A stretch of 64,000 nucleotides of DNA from positions 1-64,000 of the forward strand of contig JADJCX010000002.1 of NCBI GenBank assembly GCA_016703005.1. Direction: 5' to 3'. The stretch comes from Flavobacteriales bacterium (lineage in GTDB: Bacteria > Bacteroidota > Bacteroidia > Flavobacteriales_F > PHOS-HE28). Below, piece after piece: positions 1-10,800 of this stretch. The notes beneath the pieces are model-generated. The model saw nothing but the letters and a program-made list of their open reading frames with translations. It ran no database searches and was not told the origin of the DNA. How positions within the stretch are numbered: the first letter of the stretch is position 1; every line of letters begins with the position of its first letter. The position numbers and the translations under genes were made by a program.

Positions 1-2
1 CA

Positions 3-1266
3 CGCATCGATGTGATGAACAGGATCATCTACAAGTGCCCACGCTCACTCAGGAGCAGCGCATCACCTATACCAAGGCCATTCTGGACTTGAGCAAGAAG
101 CGGGGCGACCACGTGCTGGAAAGCGTGACCACTGCGGAACTGGGCTACTTGCTGGTCTTTAGCGGCAACAGCTTGCTGGGCACTGAACTCGCCTACACCG
201 CCTTGGATATGGCGCAGCACCACGATAATGCACAAGCCTTGGGGATCATCTACATCGACTTGGCCGCATGCATTGAGGACTCCTCCAAACGCATAGCATA
301 CCTGCGGGCGGGACTAGCAGCTTCGGAGCGGGCCGGAGATCGCACACTGGAGCATCGGCCTTGCTCAACCTGTCCTACTTCTTCATGCACAGGGATGTGC
401 GCGATTCTGCTTTGTACTATGCCCAACGCGGCTATGAACGAACCCTTGAAGTGAAGTCCAATCGGTGGTTCCCGACCGCTGGGCTCTGGTTACTGGCGGT
501 GATCCATGACGACATGTATGGGAATCGGGTGATCGCAAGGGAATACCTGAAGAAAGCGTTGGCTGTTCCCGGTGCCATGGAACATCCCATTGCGTACATG
601 CGGTTGTACATGACCATGTCCAAGTTCCAACTGACCGATGGACGCGCCGATTCGGCCTTGCACTATGCGAACCTGATACGGGATAGGAAGGACTTGTTGA
701 ACCCATTTGAAGTAGTAGAGATGTTTGGCTTGTACAAGGAGATCTATGACACCACGAACGCGGACAGCGCCTTGAAGTACTACCGGCTCGCCGAGACGGC
801 ACAGGCTGCCCTTGAGGTGACGAGGGGTCGCCAGCAGGCCGCGCTGTTGCAGATGAAGAAGGAGATGGAGATCGACCAACAGCTCGCCTCCCGCACTCGC
901 AACATCCAGTTCGGCATCATTGCCCTCATCGTCATCACGCTGGGCATCTTCCTGCTCATCTTCAGCAGAACATCCGTAGTCGGTCCCAAGGCGATCAAGA
1001 ACCTCTCGCTCATCGCGCTGCTGCTCTTCTTCGAGTTCATTAACTTGCTGTTGCATCCCTTCCTTGATCGCATCACGAACCACTCGCCGATACTGATGCT
1101 GCTTTGCATGGCCGCCATAGCAGGGCTGTTGATCCCGCTGCATCATCGCATGGAGAAGCTCATCACCAACATGCTCGTGAGCAAGAACAACCGCGTGAGG
1201 TTGGAGGCGGCAAGGAGGACGATCGAGGAGTTGGAGGGGGCCCGGAAGTCGGACGTGCCCGGATAA
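3..1266 (+). CDS. TPR-type membrane protein, 5'-partial, with two apparent frameshifts
   Basis: The gene enters the window from upstream. Three consecutive frame segments join into one sensible protein: frame 3 to about base 38, frame 2 to about base 352, then frame 1 to the stop at 1264-1266. The joins need one extra base at the CCC run (38-40) and one near GAG (350-352). The soluble part looks like tetratricopeptide helices (ALYYAQRGYE, ALHYANLIRD, ALKYYRLAE). It is followed by about three hydrophobic helices and a short coiled tail rich in R, E and A. This is the sensor-half layout of Bacteroidota TPR histidine kinases or regulators, but no kinase or DNA-binding domain follows. A degraded gene is possible; assembly indels are likelier because the same error type recurs in essential genes here. 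Exact function unknown. Confidence 0.6.
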
Positions 1267-1486
1267 TTGGTCGACTATTTGATCTTCGAGATCGTCTTTC
1301 CCTTCGCTTTCATGGGCGCGTCCAAGTCCGCTATCGCGAATGCCGCAGCCTCCTTCACCAACGCCGTCACCTTGGCGTTGTGATGGGAGGCAATGACATC
1401 TCGTCAAGGCACTGGATACAATAAAGTGTTAAGCCCGCGCTCGCATGTATGATCCCTGCTCTACGTCCGCGGCCGCAAAAACACCA
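1267..1486. other. intergenic, no supported gene
   Basis: No convincing gene. A minus-strand open stretch (1275-1403) could encode about 31 residues from a GTG at 1370, with plausible codons, but it has no recognisable homologue and is preceded by a stop. It may be a gene remnant. Confidence 0.4.
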
Positions 1487-1807
1487 ATGGCCAACACGAA
1501 GGACAACAAAGGACGAGCTGCACTGTTGGGGTGCCTGCTGTTGTTCGGTTTTCTGCAGTGGTTTCCCGTGGTATTGCATGCGACCGGCGTGCCCGGCGCA
1601 GTGTTCGAGTTGAATGCGCTGCCATCCGATCAGGCTGATCAAAACGACGGACCGTACCATGACCCGGATGCTGTTATGGCGACGCTGCACGGCACGTCGT
1701 TGCGAGGCTGCGCGTTGGTCTCTTCACGGTTGCTGTATGTGCCCGATGTCGACCGGGGCGGCTGTTCGCTGCTCCCCGTTGCCGGGCTTCAGCCATCTGC
1801 TCCTTAA
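1487..1807 (+). CDS. small hypothetical protein with N-terminal membrane/signal segment
   Basis: A 106-residue ORF; the ATG at 1487 is chosen over 1445 because it directly precedes a hydrophilic N-terminus (MANTKDNKGR) and a hydrophobic stretch (ALLGCLLLFGFLQWFPVVL). The rest is a short predicted periplasmic part with two later cysteines. It lies about 270 bases upstream of the RND efflux operon on the same strand, which is the only context clue. I do not recognise a family. The long gap to the next gene and the weak coding signal leave real doubt that it is a gene. Confidence 0.4.
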   Translation: MANTKDNKGRAALLGCLLLFGFLQWFPVVLHATGVPGAVFELNALPSDQADQNDGPYHDPDAVMATLHGTSLRGCALVSSRLLYVPDVDRGGCSLLPVAGLQPSAP

Positions 1808-2076
1808 GAAGTTTTGAGCCCGGGGTGATCCGGGCGGACCCGAGGGACGTTCGCCGTTCCGGTCTTCCTGCCATGCGGTCCGTTCGTCGCTGACACGCAT
1901 CGGCAATTGGGCACCCTGAGTGTGTCCTCATTCGCCTCACTGCTTTTGGTCCCCATCCTTTTCCACCAACGACCTGCCGCTTTCGTTCGAAGCAAAAGTT
2001 CCCTCTTCCCATGTGCTATCCGTATTCAATCGCCCAGTACCGTTCCGTATCATCCCGTTCTACCGGTTATCCGCAC
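1808..2076. other. leader region upstream of the RND efflux operon
   Basis: No gene supported. It contains a GC-rich hairpin (GCCCGG / CCGGGC, 1818-1835) without a following T-run, so it does not look like a classical terminator. ORFs on both strands here look like shadows. Any promoter for the efflux operon should lie here, but I could not identify a clear one. Confidence 0.4.
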
Positions 2077-3162
2077 GTGCGCCTCACCCTCTCCTTGTCG
2101 CTTTTCGGTCTGCTCCTTGGCGGCTGTGGAGCCCACCATACCGAGGTGCACGAGGAGCATGCGCACGGTCGATATCCCGCGACAAGTCCGGTGCTGACGG
2201 ATACCGTGGTACAACGGGATCACGTGTGCCAGATCCACTCCGTGCAGCACATCGAGCTGCGCGCGCTGGAGAAAGGTTACCTACAGGATATGCTGGTTGA
2301 CGAGGGGCAGCATGTGAAGGAAGGTCAATTGCTGTTCCGCATAAGGCCGGTGCTCTACCAAGCCGAGGTGCAACGTGCTACAGCAGAGGCCGAGTTCGCG
2401 GAGATCGAATACCGCAACACCCGGACCTTGGCCGATAGCAACGTGGTATCGCCGAACGAACTCGCCATGGCCAAGGCCCGCTACGACAAGGCCAAGGCCG
2501 AGTTGAACGTGGCCCAGGCGCATCTGGGGTTCACGGAGATCCACGCTCCGTTCGATGGTATCGTGGGCCGCTTCCATGTGCGGAAGGGATCCTTGCTCGA
2601 CGAGGGCGAACTGCTCACGGAACTGTCCGACAACAGCACCATGTGGATCTACTTCAACGTGCCCGAGGCAGAGTACCTGGCCTATCAGAAGAACGCACTG
2701 GCCGGCAATGGCACCGAGGTGGAATTGAAGATGGCCAATGGCGAACAGTTCGACCAGCCCGGAGAGATCACCGCCATCGAATCCGACTTCAACAACACCA
2801 CCGGCAACATCGCCTTCCGCGCGACCTTCCCGAATCCTCAAAGACTGCTGCGACACGGTGAGACGGGAAACATCGTGATGGATTCGGAGCTGAAAGGCGT
2901 GCTGCTGATCCCGCAGAAAGCCACCTTCGAAGTGCTGGACCACCGCTATGTGTATGTGATCGGCGCGGATAGCTTGATCCACGCCACGCGTATCGAGATC
3001 GGTCCGGAACTGCAACACCTCTTCGTGGTGAACGAAGGGTTGAACAAGGATGATCGCATTCTGCTTGAAGGCCTGCGCAAGGTGAAGGACGGGGAGAAGG
3101 TGGACTACGCGTTCATCGCTCCAGATTCCGTGGTGAAGCACTTGGACCTGTACGCTGAGTAG
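2077..3162 (+). CDS. RND efflux system periplasmic adaptor (membrane fusion protein)
   Basis: AcrA/MexA-type adaptor of 361 residues that would bridge an inner-membrane RND pump and an outer-membrane channel. I start at the GTG at 2077 because it gives a compact lipoprotein signal (MRLTLSLSLFGLLLGGC, acylated Cys17); the ATG at 2011 would add a poorly hydrophobic leader. After the lipobox comes a His-rich linker (AHHTEVHEEHAHG), then the biotinyl-lipoyl half motif (VDEGQHVKEGQLLF, about residues 73-87), an alpha-hairpin of about 60 residues, the second lipoyl half (IHAPFDGIVG) and the beta-barrel and membrane-proximal domains. It is followed 21 bases later by the pump gene and forms an operon with it and the outer-membrane factor. 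The substrate cannot be told from sequence. Confidence 0.93.
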   Translation: MRLTLSLSLFGLLLGGCGAHHTEVHEEHAHGRYPATSPVLTDTVVQRDHVCQIHSVQHIELRALEKGYLQDMLVDEGQHVKEGQLLFRIRPVLYQAEVQRATAEAEFAEIEYRNTRTLADSNVVSPNELAMAKARYDKAKAELNVAQAHLGFTEIHAPFDGIVGRFHVRKGSLLDEGELLTELSDNSTMWIYFNVPEAEYLAYQKNALAGNGTEVELKMANGEQFDQPGEITAIESDFNNTTGNIAFRATFPNPQRLLRHGETGNIVMDSELKGVLLIPQKATFEVLDHRYVYVIGADSLIHATRIEIGPELQHLFVVNEGLNKDDRILLEGLRKVKDGEKVDYAFIAPDSVVKHLDLYAE

Positions 3163-3183
3163 TAGCAGCAAACCAGCTCAGCC

Positions 3184-6100
3184 ATGTTCAGGAATTTCAT
3201 CCAACGGCCTGTCTTCGCCATCGTGATCTCGGTGCTGATCCTCTTCGTGGGCGGGCTGGCCATGAAGCAGTTGCCCACCGCGCAGTTCCCGGAGATCGCG
3301 CCCACCACGGTGAACATATTCATCGCGTACCCGGGTTCGAGCGCGGATGTGCTCACGAAGTCCACCATCATCCAATTGGAAACGGCGATCAACGGCGTGC
3401 AGGGAATGCGTTACATCGCTTCGGATGCGACCAGCGCCGGCGAGGGAACGATCCGTGTGATCTTCGAGCCGGGCACCGATCCCAATGAGGCTGTAGTACG
3501 CGTAAAGACGCGCGTGGACCAGGTGATGCCCAACCTGCCTTTGCTGGTACAGCGCGAGGGCGTGATCATCACACCGGTGCAGCCCAGCATGCTCATGTAC
3601 GTGAACCTCTACGGCAACGGAGAGGATGCCGACGAGCTCTTCCTTTACAACTACGCGTTCACGCAATTGATCCCCGAGATCCAGCGGATCCCCGGTGTGG
3701 CGCAGGCGCAGATCCTCGGCAGCCGCAAATACGCCATGCGCGTTTGGATGAAGCCCGATCGCATGCGCGCCTACAACATTTCCGCTGAGGAAGTGATGAA
3801 GGCCATGGAGGAGCAGAGCCTTATCGCCCGACCCGGTCGCTTGGGGCAGAGTTCCGGTATTGAATCCCAATCGCTCGAGTATGTGTTGGTCTACCAGGGC
3901 CAGTACAATGAACCCGAGCAGTACCGCAACATCATCATTCGCGCGAACGAGGAAGGCGAGATGATCAAGCTGCGCGATGTGGCCGATGTGGAACTGGGCA
4001 GCGAGTTCTTCGATATCTATTCGAATCTGGACGGGAAACCTTCTGCCTCCATCGTGCTGAAGCAAACGCTGGGCAGCAACGCGAGCGAGGTGATCGCGCA
4101 GGTGAAGGAGAAGCTGAAGGAGCAGGCCGAGTTCATGCCGCCCGGCATCGACTACAAGGTGAGCTACGACGTGTCCACTTTCCTCGATGCCTCCATCGAG
4201 CAGGTGCTGCACACGCTGCGCGATGCCTTCATCCTGGTAGCGTTGGTTGTCTTCCTCTTCTTGGGCGACTGGCGCTCCACGCTCATCCCGATCATCGCGG
4301 TGCCGGTGTCGTTGATCGGTGCCTTTTTCGTCATGCAGCTCTTCGGGCTTTCCATCAACCTGATCACGCTCTTCGCGCTCGTGCTCGCCATCGGCATCGT
4401 GGTGGACAATGCCATCGTGGTGGTGGAGGCGGTACACGCCAAGATGGAGGGCAACCACCAACTCACGCCGTACGCCGCAGTGAAGGAGGTGATGGGCGAG
4501 ATCGGTGGCGCCATCATTGCCATCACGCTGGTGATGGTCTCGGTGTTCATCCCCATCTCGTTCATGACCGGCCCGGTCGGTGTGTTCTACCGCCAGTTCT
4601 CCATCACCATGGCCGGCTCCATCATCATCTCGGCCATCGTAGCGCTCACGCTTACGCCGGTGCTCTGCGCCATGCTCATGAAGCCGCACAACGGCGCGCG
4701 GAAGAAGTCGATCATGGATCGCTTCATCGATGGCTTCAACCGCTGGTTCGAGCGCCTTACCGGCCGGTACGTGGCCATCCTCAACAAGATCGCCGTACGA
4801 CGGGTGCTCACCTTCGGTCTGCTCGCCGGATCCTGTGTCGCCATCTTCCTCACCAACCAGGTGCTGCCTGCGGGCTTCATTCCCAGCGAGGACCAAGGCA
4901 CCATCTACGCCATCGTGCAGACTCCGCCCGGCTCTACGCTGGAGACCACCAATAAGGTGGCGCACGACCTGCAGAAGATCTGCGAAGAGATCCCCGAGGT
5001 AGCCTCCGTCTCCTCGCTCGCGGGTTATGAGATCATGACCGAGGGCCGCGGGTCGAACGCCGGGACATGTCTCATCGACCTGAAGCCTTGGCACGAGCGT
5101 GACAAGGATGTGAACGAGGTGATGGAGGAGCTCGAGCTGAAGACAAAGGACCTCGGCGCCGTGATCGAGTACTTCGAGCCACCTGCTGTTCCGGGCTTCG
5201 GTTCATCGGCCGGATTCTCGTTGCGCATGCTCGACAAGACGAACGGCACGGACTACCACGAGTTCGAGCGGATCAACAACGAATTCATGGCCGCACTGGG
5301 CAAACGCAAGGAGCTCACCGGCTTGTTCACCTTCTACGCAGCCAACTTCCCACAGTACGAGATGATCATCGACAACGATCTCGCCATGCAGAAGGGCGTG
5401 TCCATCGGCAAGGCGGTGGAGAACCTGAACATCCTTATCGGCAGCACCTACGAGCAAGGGTTCATCCGCTTCGGCCGGTTCTTCAAGGTGTACGCACAGG
5501 CTGCGCCGGAGTACCGCCGCTATCCCACCGACCTCACGGGTTTGTTCGTGAAGAATGAAGAGGGCGAGATGGTCCCGTATTCGTCTTTCATGCACTTCGA
5601 GAAACGTCTCGGCCCGAACGAGATCACGCGATACAACCTGTACAATTCTGCCACCATCCGCGGACTTTCGGTGGAAGGCTACACCAGCGGAGATGCGATC
5701 AAGGCGATCCAGGAAGTGGCCAAGGAAAGCTTGCCGCGCGGTTACGATATCGCCTGGGAAGGTCTTTCATACGATGAGGCCAAGCGCGGGAACGAGGCCA
5801 TCTACATCTTCATCGTCGTGCTCATCTTCGTGTACCTGGTGCTCGCCGCCCAGTACGAGAGCTTCGTGCTTCCGCTGGTCGTCATCCTCTCGCTACCCGT
5901 CGGGGTGCTGGGATCCTTCGTGATGCTGAAGGCCATGGGCCTGGCGAACGATGTCTACGCGCAGATCGGCATCATCATGCTCATCGGCCTGCTGGGCAAG
6001 AACGCGGTGCTGATCGTGGAGTTCGCCGTGCAGAAACAGCGCGCCGGTGCCACGGTGCTCGAGGCGGCCGTTGAAGGTGCAAAGGCCCGTTTCCGACCGA

Positions 6101-6423
6101 TCCTCATGACATCCTTCGCCTTCATCGCGGGTCTGCTCCCGCTCGTCCTCGCTTCAGGTGCCGGGGCCATCGGGAACCGGACCATCGGTTCATCGTCAAT
6201 GGGCGGCATGCTCGTGGGCACCATGATCGGCGTGCTGGTGATCCCAGGACTCTACTATGTGTTCGCTACCATGATCAAGGGTCGCAAGCTCATCAGCGAT
6301 GAGCGTGACGAACCAGTGTCGGAAGAGTTCGTTCGCGCCGCTGAGGAAGGGAATGTGACCAGAGAGACGTACAAAATGTTGAACGCTCGCCTGCGGGAGA
6401 TCCTAAAACGTAAGAAGGACTGA
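3184..6423 (+). CDS. RND (HAE1/AcrB-type) efflux pump, inner-membrane permease
   Basis: 1079-residue proton-driven multidrug or hydrophobe exporter of the AcrB family, a usual length. TM1 begins at about residue 7 (RPVFAIVISVLILF), a large periplasmic porter domain follows, then TM2-6, a second porter domain and TM8-12, giving the duplicated RND layout. In TM4 the proton-relay motif reads GIVVDNAIVVVEA: Asp408 is present, but the next residue, Asp in AcrB, is Asn409. The TM10 lysine is retained (GLLGKNAVLIVEF, Lys939). The stop overlaps the start of the outer-membrane factor (ATGA at 6420-6423), showing translational coupling. Adaptor, pump and channel together make a complete tripartite system; no regulator gene is adjacent. 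Confidence 0.95.
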   Translation: MFRNFIQRPVFAIVISVLILFVGGLAMKQLPTAQFPEIAPTTVNIFIAYPGSSADVLTKSTIIQLETAINGVQGMRYIASDATSAGEGTIRVIFEPGTDPNEAVVRVKTRVDQVMPNLPLLVQREGVIITPVQPSMLMYVNLYGNGEDADELFLYNYAFTQLIPEIQRIPGVAQAQILGSRKYAMRVWMKPDRMRAYNISAEEVMKAMEEQSLIARPGRLGQSSGIESQSLEYVLVYQGQYNEPEQYRNIIIRANEEGEMIKLRDVADVELGSEFFDIYSNLDGKPSASIVLKQTLGSNASEVIAQVKEKLKEQAEFMPPGIDYKVSYDVSTFLDASIEQVLHTLRDAFILVALVVFLFLGDWRSTLIPIIAVPVSLIGAFFVMQLFGLSINLITLFALVLAIGIVVDNAIVVVEAVHAKMEGNHQLTPYAAVKEVMGEIGGAIIAITLVMVSVFIPISFMTGPVGVFYRQFSITMAGSIIISAIVALTLTPVLCAMLMKPHNGARKKSIMDRFIDGFNRWFERLTGRYVAILNKIAVRRVLTFGLLAGSCVAIFLTNQVLPAGFIPSEDQGTIYAIVQTPPGSTLETTNKVAHDLQKICEEIPEVASVSSLAGYEIMTEGRGSNAGTCLIDLKPWHERDKDVNEVMEELELKTKDLGAVIEYFEPPAVPGFGSSAGFSLRMLDKTNGTDYHEFERINNEFMAALGKRKELTGLFTFYAANFPQYEMIIDNDLAMQKGVSIGKAVENLNILIGSTYEQGFIRFGRFFKVYAQAAPEYRRYPTDLTGLFVKNEEGEMVPYSSFMHFEKRLGPNEITRYNLYNSATIRGLSVEGYTSGDAIKAIQEVAKESLPRGYDIAWEGLSYDEAKRGNEAIYIFIVVLIFVYLVLAAQYESFVLPLVVILSLPVGVLGSFVMLKAMGLANDVYAQIGIIMLIGLLGKNAVLIVEFAVQKQRAGATVLEAAVEGAKARFRPILMTSFAFIAGLLPLVLASGAGAIGNRTIGSSSMGGMLVGTMIGVLVIPGLYYVFATMIKGRKLISDERDEPVSEEFVRAAEEGNVTRETYKMLNARLREILKRKKD

Positions 6424-7871
6424 TGAGAAAGAGCAGAGCAATGAACCCATCGACCAAACCGTTGGTCATCACCTGCCTTGGGGCCTTGTTAGCGTTGTCC
6501 TCCTGCGTGCCGGCGTTGAGGGTCCGCGAGGTCCGCAAGAACGCGCCATCGACCTACGCCGGTGCGAACGACAGCATGAACACCGCCGCCACCCCGTGGT
6601 CGCAGTTCTTTACCGACCCCTACCTGAGCGCGCTGATCGATAGCGCCCTGGCCAACAGCCAAGAGCTGAACATCATGCTGCAGGAGATCGAGATCGCGAG
6701 GAACGAGGCACGCGCGCGTAAGGGAGACTACCTCCCGTTCGTGGACTTCGGTGCATCCGCTGGCGCGGAAAAGGTGGGGGAATTCACCCGCGACGGCGCG
6801 GTGGAGCACAACTTGGAGATCGCGGAGCACACCAAGTTCCCCGAGCCCCTGCCCGACTTCATGGTGGGTGCGCGTGCTTCATGGGAGTTGGACGTGTGGA
6901 AGAAGCTGCGCAATGCGAAGAAGGCTGCTACGCTGCGCTACCTGGGTTCCATCGAGGGCCGGAACTTTATGGTCACCAACCTGGTGGCGGAGATCGCCAA
7001 CTCCTACTATGAGTTGATGGCGCTGGACAACCAGCTGGAGATCCTGCGCAACAACATTGCCATCCAACAGGACGCATTGGAGATCGTGAAGCTGGAAAAA
7101 CAGGCGGCGAAGGTCACGGAACTGGCTGTGCGCCGCTTCGAGGCCGAGGTGCTCAAGAACCGCAGCGTGCAGTACGACATCCAGCAGCGGGTCGTGGAAA
7201 CGGAGAACCGGATCAACTTCCTTGTGGGCCGATATCCGCAGCTCGTGCAACGCAATTCGGTGGCGTTCGCGAGCCTCATCCCTGCTGTCATTTCTGCTGG
7301 GCTTCCTGCACAATTGCTCACGTATCGTCCGGATATCCGTAGGGCCGAAATGGAATTGGCCGCTGCGAAACTCGATGTGACGTCCGCGAAGGCCAACTTC
7401 TATCCAGCCGTGCGACTCACCGCAGGAGTCGGCTTGAACGCCTTCGACGCATCGCTGCTGACGGAAACGCCGGCATCCTTGATCTACAACGTAGCCGGCG
7501 ACTTGGTGGCACCGCTGGTCAACCGGAACGCGATCAAGGCCGCCTATGCCAATGCCAACGCACGACAGTTGCAAGCCGTGTACGACTACGAACGCACCGT
7601 GCTCAACGCACACATGGAGGTCGTGAACCAGCTCTCGAACATCCAGAACTTGCGTAGCAGTTATGATCTGCGCGCACAGCAAGTGGAAGCCCTCTCCAGT
7701 TCCATCACCATCTCAACCAACCTCTTCCGCTCAGCCCGCGCCGACTACATGGAGGTGCTCCTCACCCAGCGCGATGCGCTCGAATCGCGCTTCGAACTGG
7801 TGGAGACGCGCAAGCAGCAGATGAACGCGATGGTGAACGTGTATCAGGCGCTGGGGGGTGGGTGGAGGTAG
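6423..7871 (+). CDS. RND efflux outer-membrane lipoprotein (TolC/OprM/NodT family)
   Basis: 482-residue outer-membrane factor completing the tripartite pump. The N-terminus is a lipoprotein signal with lipobox LSSC (Cys28 from this start; a second ATG at 6441 is also possible). The mature part shows the OprM pattern of long alpha-helical repeats, including WSQFFTDPYLSALIDSAL near the start, the structural repeat LLTYRPDIRRAEMELAAAKLDVTSAKANFYP, quoted here only as a family landmark in the second half, and a C-terminal helix ending LGGGWR. Its start codon overlaps the pump stop codon. It would form the beta-barrel and periplasmic channel through which the RND pump ejects substrate. Confidence 0.93.
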   Translation: MRKSRAMNPSTKPLVITCLGALLALSSCVPALRVREVRKNAPSTYAGANDSMNTAATPWSQFFTDPYLSALIDSALANSQELNIMLQEIEIARNEARARKGDYLPFVDFGASAGAEKVGEFTRDGAVEHNLEIAEHTKFPEPLPDFMVGARASWELDVWKKLRNAKKAATLRYLGSIEGRNFMVTNLVAEIANSYYELMALDNQLEILRNNIAIQQDALEIVKLEKQAAKVTELAVRRFEAEVLKNRSVQYDIQQRVVETENRINFLVGRYPQLVQRNSVAFASLIPAVISAGLPAQLLTYRPDIRRAEMELAAAKLDVTSAKANFYPAVRLTAGVGLNAFDASLLTETPASLIYNVAGDLVAPLVNRNAIKAAYANANARQLQAVYDYERTVLNAHMEVVNQLSNIQNLRSSYDLRAQQVEALSSSITISTNLFRSARADYMEVLLTQRDALESRFELVETRKQQMNAMVNVYQALGGGWR

Positions 7872-7876
7872 ATGGC

Positions 7877-10800
7877 TCACGCTGCCACCCCCACCACACT
7901 CTCCAACGCCATCTTCGCCTGCTGCACATTCTTCACATCCTGCACGCTCACGCGAAGGGTTCCGGCCTTTTCGTACACCTTGAATTTGCGCGGCTGTGCT
8001 TGAACAGCGCGCAGCACGGCGGTGAAGGTGTCGCTCTGGAAGAAGCTGTGTTTCTGGTCGGCGATGAAGGTGCCGATGAGCGTGCCCTTCTTCAGCACCA
8101 TCTTCTCCAGGCCCATCTGTTGGCCCAGCCAGCGCAGGCGGATCGCTTCCATCAGCTCGACCACTTGTTGCGGGATCGGACCAAAGCGGTCGGTGACTTC
8201 CGTGGTGAACTTCTGCAGCTCCGGCTCGTCCTTGATGTCGTCAAGCTTGCGGTACAGCGCAAGGCGTTCAGCGGTCTCGCTCACGTAGCTGTTCGGGATC
8301 AGCATCGTCAGGTCGGTCTCGATGATGCAGTCGTCGCTTTGGTCGCGCGTACCACCGCGTGCCAGTTGGCGGTCCTCGAAGAGCTCCTTGAAGTGTTCGT
8401 TCTTCAGTTCGCGCACCGCTTCCTCCAGGATCTTGTGGTAGGTCTCGAAACCGATGTCGTTGATGAAGCCGCTCTGTTCCGCGCCCAGCAGATCACCCGC
8501 ACCACGGATGTCCAGATCCTTCATGGCGATGTGGATACCGCTGCCGAGGTCGCTGAACTGCTCGATCGCTTGCAGGCGTTTGCGCGACAGGTCAGGCAAT
8601 AGATGCGGACTGGGCGCGAGCAGGTAGCAGTACGCCTTCTTGTTGCTACGGCCCACGCGACCGCGCAACTGGTGCAGATCGCTGAGGCCGAAGTTCTGCG
8701 CCTCGTTGACGATGATGGTGTTGGCGTTCGGGATGTCCAGCCCGTTCTCCACGATGGTAGTACAGACAAGCACGTCGGTATTGCCTTCGATGAAGTCGAG
8801 CATCACTTCCTCGAGCTTGTGGCCTTCGAGCTGGCCGTGGCCAACGCCAACACGCGCACCCGGCACCAGCTTCCGGATCATGCCCGCCATGAACTCGATG
8901 TTCTTCACCTTGTCGTTGAGGAAGTAGACCTGACCACCGCGAGAGAGTTCGTATTCGATCGCGCCGCGGATGGTGACCTCATCGTACGGCTGCAATAACG
9001 TGCTCACCGGATAGCGGTTGGGCGGCGGTGTGCTGATGATGCTCAGGTCGCGCGCGCCCATCAGGCTGAACTGCAGCGTGCGCGGGATCGGTGTGGCGGT
9101 GAGCGTGAGCGTGTCCACCGTGGCGCGCAGGGTCTTCAACTTGTCCTTCACGTTCACCCCGAACTTCTGCTCTTCATCAATGATCAGCAGGCCGAGATCC
9201 TTGTACACCACGTCCTTGCTCACCAACCGGTGCGTGCCGATGATGATGTCGATCTTCCCGTCCTTCAGGTCGGCGAGGATCTGCTTCTGGTCGGCGCTGC
9301 TGCGGAAGCGGTTGATGTAGTCCACGCGCACCGGTAGTCCTTTCATCCGCGCCGCGAAGCTCTTCGCGTGTTGCAGCGCAAGGATCGTTGTCGGCACCAG
9401 CACCGCCACCTGCTTGCTGTCGCACACCGATTTGAACGCGGCGCGTATCGCGACTTCCGTCTTGCCGAAGCCCACGTCGCCGCAGACCAGTCGATCCATC
9501 GGCGTGGCTTTTTCCATGTCGCGCTTCACGTCTTGCGTGGCCTTCAACTGATCGGGCGTGTCCTCGTAGATGAAGCTCGCCTCCAACTCATGCTGCAGGT
9601 AGTTGTCCGGCTGGAACGCAAAGCCGGGTTTCGACTTTCGTTGCGCGTAGAGTTTGATGAGATCGAATGCCAGCGCCTTCACCTTGGCCTTGGTGCGCTC
9701 CTTCAAATTCTTCCACGCCGGACTGCCGAGTTTGCTCACGTTCGGCGCCGCGCCGCCTTCCTCGCCGCTGTACTTGCTTACGCGGTGCAGGCTGTGGATG
9801 CCCACGTACAGGATGTCACTGTCGCGGTAGATCAACCGGATCGCCTCCTGCATCGAGCCGCCCGCGTCGATCTTCTCCAGTCCGCTGAACACACCCACGC
9901 CGTGGTCGATGTGTACCACCAAGTCGCCGGGTTTCAGCTGCGTCAGCTCCTTCAGCGTGAGCGCCTGCGAGTTCTTGCGGAAGCCTTCCTTCAGCCGGAA
10001 GCGGTGGTAGCGCTCGAAGATCTGGTGGTCGGTGTAGAGCGCCAGTTTCAGCTCGGGGTCGATGAAGCCCTCGTGCAGGTCAAGAACAAGAGGCGTGAAC
10101 GCGACCTCATGCTCCATGTCATTGAAGATCGAATAGAGGCGTTCGCTCTGCTTCGCGCTGTTGCACGCGATGAGGTTGGTGTAGCCGGCGTTCTGTTTGT
10201 TGTGCAGGTCGCCGCTGAGGACCTTGAACTCTTTGGCGAAAGTGGGTTGCGGACGGTGCTGGAAATCGACGACCACATCGGCGTGCTGCTTCGTAGTCTC
10301 CGGAGCGACGGTGCTTTTCCAGAAGACCTTTCGGAACCCGAGCAGGCCTTTGATCAATGCACCATCTGTCGCGAGCAGATCAGCCGGGGGCGGATGCTTG
10401 TCCTTGTCCGGAAGACGGTCGTAGGACTCTCCAAGGAGCTTCAACTGTTTCGTGGCCGCATCACCGATGGCTTGGAGTTCACGCAGCCAGACGGTAGCGT
10501 TCTCGGGCAGTTGCGCGAAAAACAATTGCTGCCGTGCGGCATCCTCGTCCTGGAGATCCGGGACGATCACCGCTTCCGCCAAACGTTCCACGGTCAACTG
10601 ATCCTGCGGGTCGAAACGGCGCACGCTTTCCACGGTATCGCCATAGAGTTCTATGCGGTAGGGCTTGTCGCTGCCATAGCTGAACACATCCACAATGCCG
10701 CCGCGCACACTGAACTGGCCCGGCTCGTACACGAACTCCACACGCGAGAAGCCGGTCTCCAGCAGCCATTCCTCCAGCGTATCGATCGGCAACTCCTCGT

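Noticed and set aside
1275..1403. Minus-strand open frame that could encode about 31 residues from a GTG at 1370
   Set aside because: No start context, no homologue recognised, and a stop just upstream; at best a remnant of a gene.
1818..1835. Terminator hairpin GCCCGG / CCGGGC
   Set aside because: No T-run follows on either strand.
3178..5094. 638-residue minus-strand ORF opposite the RND pump gene
   Set aside because: Composition is His/Asp/Arg-rich antisense shadow of a certain RND gene; no protein-like motifs.
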